From positions 1 through 28,403 of the forward strand of contig JBHJGU010000107.1 of NCBI GenBank assembly GCA_050331475.1: a stretch of DNA of 28,403 nucleotides. Direction: 5' to 3'. Positions 24,558 through 28,403 of this stretch are shown here, one piece after another. The stretch is from JBHJGU01 sp050331475. GTDB taxonomy: Bacteria > Pseudomonadota > Alphaproteobacteria > Caulobacterales > Maricaulaceae. The notes beneath the pieces are model-generated. The model saw only the letters and a list, made by a program, of their open reading frames with translations. It did no database searches and had not been told where the DNA came from. Every line of letters starts with the position of its first letter. Positions within the stretch are counted from its first letter, which is position 1. Made by a program: the position numbers and the translations under genes.

Positions 24558-25284
24558 GGCTTATCCGTATCGCGACTTGATCAGCCACCCCGCCACCAGG
24601 GCGATAACGGCGATGAATTGAAACAGAACCCTCAGCCGCATCATACGGTTGGATAAATTCTTCGCTTTTTCCCCGCGCAACAGCGCGTAAATGCCCACCG
24701 CCAGCGCCACGAGCACCGCCGCCAAAGCCACTATGATAATCAGATCGATCGCCGTTTCCATGGACGCTCGTGTAGGCGGGGGCGCGCGCGGAGTCGAGCC
24801 TTGAGCCCGCGTAAGGCGTGACCAGCGCCGCCCGCCAATCGGCGAACAACGTTTCCAGGCGGGACTTGTTGGCCCCCAGATCGGAATAACCGACCCGCGA
24901 GCGCGAATACGCGGCGATCACCGCGCCGGTCTCCTCCGGTCGGATGAGCAGATCCACATCGTCCTTGAACCGAAACAGCGCGGTTACGGCCACATATCGC
25001 GCGCGGATATCGCCATTGGGCTCGCGGCGGATTTGCGCCTCGGGCAATAGGCTCTGAAACGCCTCAAGCGCGGCCTCGGGGCTGACCGATACGCTCAGCG
25101 GCGCCAAATCGGCCTCGGCGACCGGGCACAGGCTCGGGTCGCAGGCGAGGGCGGTGTTCGGCGAGCTTGGCCGCGAAAGAGCGGAAAAATCGAGCCATGG
25201 GGCGTCGAGGTCGGGCGCGCCAGCGCAGGCGGACAGACCGATCGCGCCGAGCAGGCTGGCGAAGGCGGCGGGGCGGGGGGACAT
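24517..25284 (-). CDS. DUF1499-family lipoprotein, open frame runs through the next gene
   Basis: 255 codons. A signal peptide ends in the lipobox LSAC (Cys20). Residues about 45-165 match DUF1499: NTALACDPSLCP, AFQSLLPEAQIRREPNGDIRARYVAVTALFRFKDDVDLLI and AYSRSRVGYSDLGANKSRLETLF. The last 80-90 codons (Gly/Arg/His-rich) look like shadow of the twin-transmembrane gene rather than a folded domain, and family members usually stop near residue 165-180. No stop codon occurs in any minus frame at 24760-24840. Either the protein has a read-on tail that overlaps the next gene in full, or its natural stop was lost. GGAG precedes the ATG. Confidence 0.7.
   Translation of the reverse strand: MSPRPAAFASLLGAIGLSACAGAPDLDAPWLDFSALSRPSSPNTALACDPSLCPVAEADLAPLSVSVSPEAALEAFQSLLPEAQIRREPNGDIRARYVAVTALFRFKDDVDLLIRPEETGAVIAAYSRSRVGYSDLGANKSRLETLFADWRAALVTPYAGSRLDSARAPAYTSVHGNGDRSDYHSGFGGGARGAGGGHLRAVARGKSEEFIQPYDAAEGSVSIHRRYRPGGGVADQVAIRISHGQAQQDLHAHWR
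24561..24761 (-). CDS. Twin-transmembrane (HIG1-like) small protein
   Basis: 66 residues. Two membrane segments (about 5-28 and 44-61) flank a basic loop reading RGEKAKNLSNRMMRLRVLFQF. The loop with N-x-M-x-R-x-R and a following Gln is typical of HIG1/twin-transmembrane proteins of alphaproteobacteria, which are often found beside the PduO-type adenosyltransferase. ATG start with little ribosome-binding sequence. It lies wholly inside the open frame of the upstream DUF1499 gene, in another frame. Confidence 0.85.
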   Translation of the reverse strand: METAIDLIIIVALAAVLVALAVGIYALLRGEKAKNLSNRMMRLRVLFQFIAVIALVAGWLIKSRYG

Positions 25285-25325
25285 GACGGCTCTCCTTTAG
25301 GAACGATGGGATTTAACCCGAAGGG

Positions 25326-26381
25326 CTATGTGCGCCAACGTAAGGTGCAGGGCTCAACCGGGTTGCGCAGGGGCCGGCCTTCGGCCTGCGCCGCCGACCA
25401 GTCCCGGGCCAGGGCGTAGAACCATTGGATCGGCCGATCCGCGTCGCGCGCGTAGATTGGTGCGCCGGCTTGGTCCGCCAGCGCGGCTTGACCGGCCAAA
25501 ACCGCGCCGTCCTGGGCCAGGAACCGGCGGGTGAAAGCGGCCAGGGCGGGCTTGAAGAGGCTGAACCAGGGCGCGCTCCACCAAAAAACCTGGGTCATCC
25601 GCGAACGGTTCGCCTCCAGCGGCGTGACGGCGGTTAAAGCGATGAAGGCGAACCGCGGCGCCTGGAAGATTTCATAACGCACGGCGGGCAGTTCAAAGCG
25701 GATTTCGCACACCGGATCGGCGCCAAACACGTAATAAAGCCGGCTATTCGAGGAGGGACGATGGGGCGCCATCGTGAACCCGAGCGGTAACGGCTCGTAC
25801 TGCTTGGCCTTGTCGCGCAAGGTGTTCGAAGACCGCCAGAACCATTGCCGATGCACGTAAGGACCATGGGCGGGGTCTACAAAGCCGCACGCTGCTTGGT
25901 CCCACGACGCCGCGACATCGACGCTGACCGCCAATTTTGGCGCGCCCAGCGCCTTGGCGCCAACACCCGGCGGGGCGCTGGAGGGCGCGGCCGCCGCGCG
26001 CAGATCAAGTTGGGGCGCGACCCACACCACGCCGTCGCGTTCGCAAACCGGCCAGCGGCGGGCTTGGATCCGCCCGACGTCGAAGTCTTGGTCCGCGGGG
26101 ACTGAAGGGGCGGCCGCGCAGACCCCGTCTTGGGTTCGGAACCGCCAGCCATGATAGGGGCATTCGACCGTCGGCCCTTCCTCGCCGAGGTCTCGCAGTC
26201 GACCATCGGACAATCGCGCCCCGCGATGGGGGCAGGCGTTAAGAAAGGCAAACATCGCGCCCTCGCGCGTGCGGCCCATCGCGAGGGAACGCCCCGCCAA
26301 TTGGGTCTCCACAAGCCGGCCAGGCTTGAACGCCTTGGACAGCCCCACGACGTGCCACAAGTTCGACAGCGGTTCGATCAT
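25326..26381 (-). CDS. Rieske non-haem iron oxygenase, alpha subunit type
   Basis: 351 residues. The Rieske [2Fe-2S] ligands are ACPHRGA (Cys50, His52) and VECPYHGWRF (Cys74, His77). The mononuclear iron ligands are in FVDPAHGPYVHRQWF (His172, His177). This is the catalytic subunit fold of ring-hydroxylating or demethylating oxygenases. The C-terminus ends in a mixed-charge region (LRNPVEPCTLRWRT). Substrate unknown; no reductase or ferredoxin gene is next to it. Its ATG overlaps the stop of the EamA transporter gene, so the transporter and enzyme are made together. It ends in TAG. Confidence 0.92.
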   Translation of the reverse strand: MIEPLSNLWHVVGLSKAFKPGRLVETQLAGRSLAMGRTREGAMFAFLNACPHRGARLSDGRLRDLGEEGPTVECPYHGWRFRTQDGVCAAAPSVPADQDFDVGRIQARRWPVCERDGVVWVAPQLDLRAAAAPSSAPPGVGAKALGAPKLAVSVDVAASWDQAACGFVDPAHGPYVHRQWFWRSSNTLRDKAKQYEPLPLGFTMAPHRPSSNSRLYYVFGADPVCEIRFELPAVRYEIFQAPRFAFIALTAVTPLEANRSRMTQVFWWSAPWFSLFKPALAAFTRRFLAQDGAVLAGQAALADQAGAPIYARDADRPIQWFYALARDWSAAQAEGRPLRNPVEPCTLRWRT

Positions 26382-27292
26382 GCGGCCGCGCGTCGCCCTT
26401 TAACCCTAACGCGCGGGCCGAATTGAGCGAACACCACGCCGGCGACCACAAGCACAGCGCCAATGATGCGCAAACCTGTCAAAGCCTCCCCCAAAACCGC
26501 CCAGCCGAGGCCGGCCGCCACCACGGGCTGGATCAAAAACGGCGCCGCTCCAGCCGCCGCCGGCAAACGCCCCAACCCGTAAATTACGCCACCCTGGCCG
26601 ATCACGTGCACGCCCGCCAAGCCGACCAGGCATCCCCAACCCTTCGCCGTCGCTGGCAGCAGGGTTTCGCCCAGCGCTAAGCCGAGCCCGCCCAGGATCG
26701 CACATGTCACGAGCGAGGAGGCGAACAGCACTTGCCCCACGCCCAACCGATCGCGCGCCGCCTTAATGGCGAACACGTAACCCGCATACCAAAACGCGGT
26801 CAAAAAACACAAGAAGTCGCCAAAAAGGCGGTCCGGCGCGACCGCAAGGTTCGCCCCTGTTAGCGCCGCAGCCCCCAGGGTCGCCACCCCGAGGCCCGCC
26901 ACAAGCCGGGGTTCGAGCCGGTGCTTGAGCCAAAGCCAGGACGCCAACGCCACCAACATGGGCGCTAAATTGACGAACAAGGACGCGTTCGCCGCTGTGG
27001 TTCGTAGTATCCCGAAATTCCACGTCGCCATGTCCCCGGCGAACAACACCCCCGCCAGAGCGGCGATGCGCCAGTCCGCAGCCGCGCGCAGCCCGGGTCC
27101 GCGCGCCGCATAAGCCCAAACCCCCAGCAGCGGCAACGCCAAGGCGAAGCGCCAAAACGCGGTCAGGGTGGGTCCGGTTTCCGACAACCGCACCAAAATC
27201 ACCACCGCCCCTAAGGCCGCCGCGCCGACGCACACCGATACGAACGCCACAGCGGTTTCGCTCGCGCTTGGCGCGGGGGCGGGCGCGGTCAC
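26378..27292 (-). CDS. EamA/DMT-family transporter
   Basis: 304 residues with about ten hydrophobic segments arranged as two EamA repeats, for example AAALGAVVILVRLSETGPTLTAFWRFALALPLLG at the start of the first half and SLVTCAILGGLGLALGETLL in the second. Such drug/metabolite transporters move small organic molecules; substrate not predictable. The start is a GTG overlapping the stop of gluQ (GTGA), and its own stop overlaps the Rieske oxygenase start. Confidence 0.93.
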   Translation of the reverse strand: MTAPAPAPSASETAVAFVSVCVGAAALGAVVILVRLSETGPTLTAFWRFALALPLLGVWAYAARGPGLRAAADWRIAALAGVLFAGDMATWNFGILRTTAANASLFVNLAPMLVALASWLWLKHRLEPRLVAGLGVATLGAAALTGANLAVAPDRLFGDFLCFLTAFWYAGYVFAIKAARDRLGVGQVLFASSLVTCAILGGLGLALGETLLPATAKGWGCLVGLAGVHVIGQGGVIYGLGRLPAAAGAAPFLIQPVVAAGLGWAVLGEALTGLRIIGAVLVVAGVVFAQFGPRVRVKGRRAAA

Positions 27293-28152
27293 GGGTTCAC
27301 GCTCTTAGGCGCGGCCTCAGCGCGCGCGCGCACGGCCTCGGGGGTCAGTCCCTCCGCTCGCATCGCACGCAGGGTGGCCGCTTTATCGCGCTTGGCCAGG
27401 CGTTTGCCGTCCGGCCCCAGGATCAGCTTATGGTGACGGTAAACCGGCGTTGGCCAGTCCAACAGCGCTTGGAGCAGCACGTGCAAACCTGTGGAAGCCA
27501 CCAAGTCGACCCCGCGCACCACATGGGTGATCCCTTGCTGGGCGTCGTCATGGCAACACGCTAAATGATAGCTTAGTCCTGCGTCTTTCCGCGCGATCAC
27601 CGCGTCGCCGGTCAGCTCAAGGCGCGCGGGCGTCCATCCCGGGGCCTCGCCGATCTCCCTATAGCCCAATTCCGTCCAAGCCGGGCCCAGCCGGGCCTGC
27701 GCGGCGCTCAAGCTGATCCGCCAGGCGAAGGGTTCGCCTTTATCCAGGCGCGCGGCCTCTTCATCGCGGCTTAAGGGCGCGCTGGGTCCGGGATAAGCGG
27801 ATACGCCGTGCGGCGCCCGAACGATGTCCGCGAGGATTTCGGGACGAGTTTTAAAGCAGCGATAGAGCACGCCCATCGCCTGGAGCCGATCAAGGCTCGC
27901 GCGGTGCGCGGCGACATGCTCGGATTGGCGGCGCACTGGGCGCTCCCAGTCCAGGCCAAGCCACGCGAGGTCTTCGTAAATCGCGGTTTCGAACGCGGCC
28001 CGGCGCCGCCCTGGATCAATGTCTTCGATCCGAAGGAGAAACGCGCCGCCATGGTTTCGGGCGAAATCGCTGGCCTGGAACGCGGAATAGGCGTGGCCGA
28101 GATGCAGATACCCGGTCGGGCTGGGTGCGAACCGTGTTCTCACCGCCCCCAC
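27289..28152 (-). CDS. gluQ: Glutamyl-Q tRNA(Asp) synthetase
   Basis: 287 residues: a truncated class I glutamyl-tRNA synthetase without the anticodon-binding domain. RTRFAPSPTGYLHLGHA contains the HIGH-type motif (about residues 5-21); RIEDIDPGR and GKRLAKRDKA (KMSKS-type) follow. GluQRS glutamylates queuosine at the anticodon wobble base of tRNA(Asp). Only one Cys (Cys100) remains in the region where the E. coli enzyme has a zinc site, so zinc binding appears lost. GTG start, nine bases after the acyl-CoA synthetase stop. Confidence 0.93.
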   Translation of the reverse strand: MGAVRTRFAPSPTGYLHLGHAYSAFQASDFARNHGGAFLLRIEDIDPGRRRAAFETAIYEDLAWLGLDWERPVRRQSEHVAAHRASLDRLQAMGVLYRCFKTRPEILADIVRAPHGVSAYPGPSAPLSRDEEAARLDKGEPFAWRISLSAAQARLGPAWTELGYREIGEAPGWTPARLELTGDAVIARKDAGLSYHLACCHDDAQQGITHVVRGVDLVASTGLHVLLQALLDWPTPVYRHHKLILGPDGKRLAKRDKAATLRAMRAEGLTPEAVRARAEAAPKSVNP

Positions 28153-28161
28153 GTGTGCGCC

Positions 28162-28403
28162 CTACAAGCGAAGCTCGCCGTCCAGGATTGCCTGTCGCTT
28201 AGCCGCGTCTAGTGGGACGAACGTGCCCGCCTGGGGATCGGCGACGTAAAGCGGCTCTTGAACCTTGTCGGGGTCAAAGCCGTCCGCCACCAGGTCCATC
28301 TTACGGTACTTGAAGGTGACCGTGGTCTCGTACTCTTCATGTAGGCGCAGAAACACCGAGCGGGCGAAGGGCGGAAGCGAGGTGCTCACATGCTCGAACA
28401 GCG
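28162..28403 (-). CDS. FATP-type long-chain acyl-CoA synthetase, C-terminal part only
   Basis: The frame enters from the window edge, which cuts its N-terminal side, and ends in TAG. The visible residues (LFEHVSTSLPPFARSVFLRL, FKYRKMDLVADGFDP, PLYVADPQAGTFVPLD) match the C-terminal lid domain of FadD6/FATP-like very-long-chain acyl-CoA synthetases, with the FKYRK lysine motif intact. It activates fatty acids to acyl-CoA. Nine bases precede gluQ, so gluQ, the EamA transporter and the Rieske oxygenase probably share its transcript. Confidence 0.88.
   Translation of the reverse strand, partial: LFEHVSTSLPPFARSVFLRLHEEYETTVTFKYRKMDLVADGFDPDKVQEPLYVADPQAGTFVPLDAAKRQAILDGELRL

Overview
The window is ordinary high-GC chromosomal DNA of an alphaproteobacterium. 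Gene orders such as argH next to a small LptM-like lipoprotein, lysA and a TIGR02302/DUF4175 giant, and metX-metW next to hisC-tyrC, fit the Caulobacterales/Hyphomonadales/Rhizobiales side of the class. A textbook CtrA-type site (TTAA-N7-TTAAC) supports this. I cannot name the genus. No rRNA, tRNA, CRISPR array, insertion sequence or phage gene is visible.

Layout. (1) 1-943: a short non-coding stretch, then a methyltransferase-like gene. (2) About 944-2690: a small lower-GC island with two overlapping genes, an uncharacterised 242-residue protein and a PIN-domain nuclease, followed by very AT-rich DNA. (3) 2681-4479 (minus): metX-metW for methionine. (4) 4620-8008 (plus): chorismate mutase-like protein, hisC-type aminotransferase, prephenate/arogenate dehydrogenase and a ChaC-like gamma-glutamylcyclotransferase. 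(5) 7952-10990 (minus): ftsE-ftsX-DUF218-plsC, joined by four-base start/stop overlaps. (6) 11050-11934 (plus): a zinc-ribbon membrane protein. (7) 11951-17981 (minus): argH, LptM-like lipoprotein, lysA and DUF4175. lysA is cut by one in-frame amber codon just before its catalytic Cys motif. (8) 18024-18819: divergent tlpA and a convergent 71-residue membrane protein with the CtrA-like site upstream. (9) 18980-21669 (minus): 3-hydroxyacyl-CoA dehydrogenase and etfB-etfA, ending at a clear terminator. (10) 21823-23980: YceI and, divergently, an alpha/beta hydrolase with an excellent sigma-70 promoter. (11) 23985-25284 (minus): DUF1499 lipoprotein, twin-transmembrane protein and PduO-type cobalamin adenosyltransferase. 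(12) 25326-28403 (minus): end of a FATP-type acyl-CoA synthetase, gluQ, an EamA transporter and a Rieske oxygenase, tightly coupled.

The genes cover amino-acid synthesis (Met, Tyr/Phe/His, Lys, Arg), envelope and division functions, and fatty acid/electron-transfer metabolism. The best candidates for something undescribed are the PIN-domain pair at 1182-2452, the amber-interrupted lysA, the mutually exclusive hairpins in the metX leader, and the small membrane protein behind a CtrA-like site.
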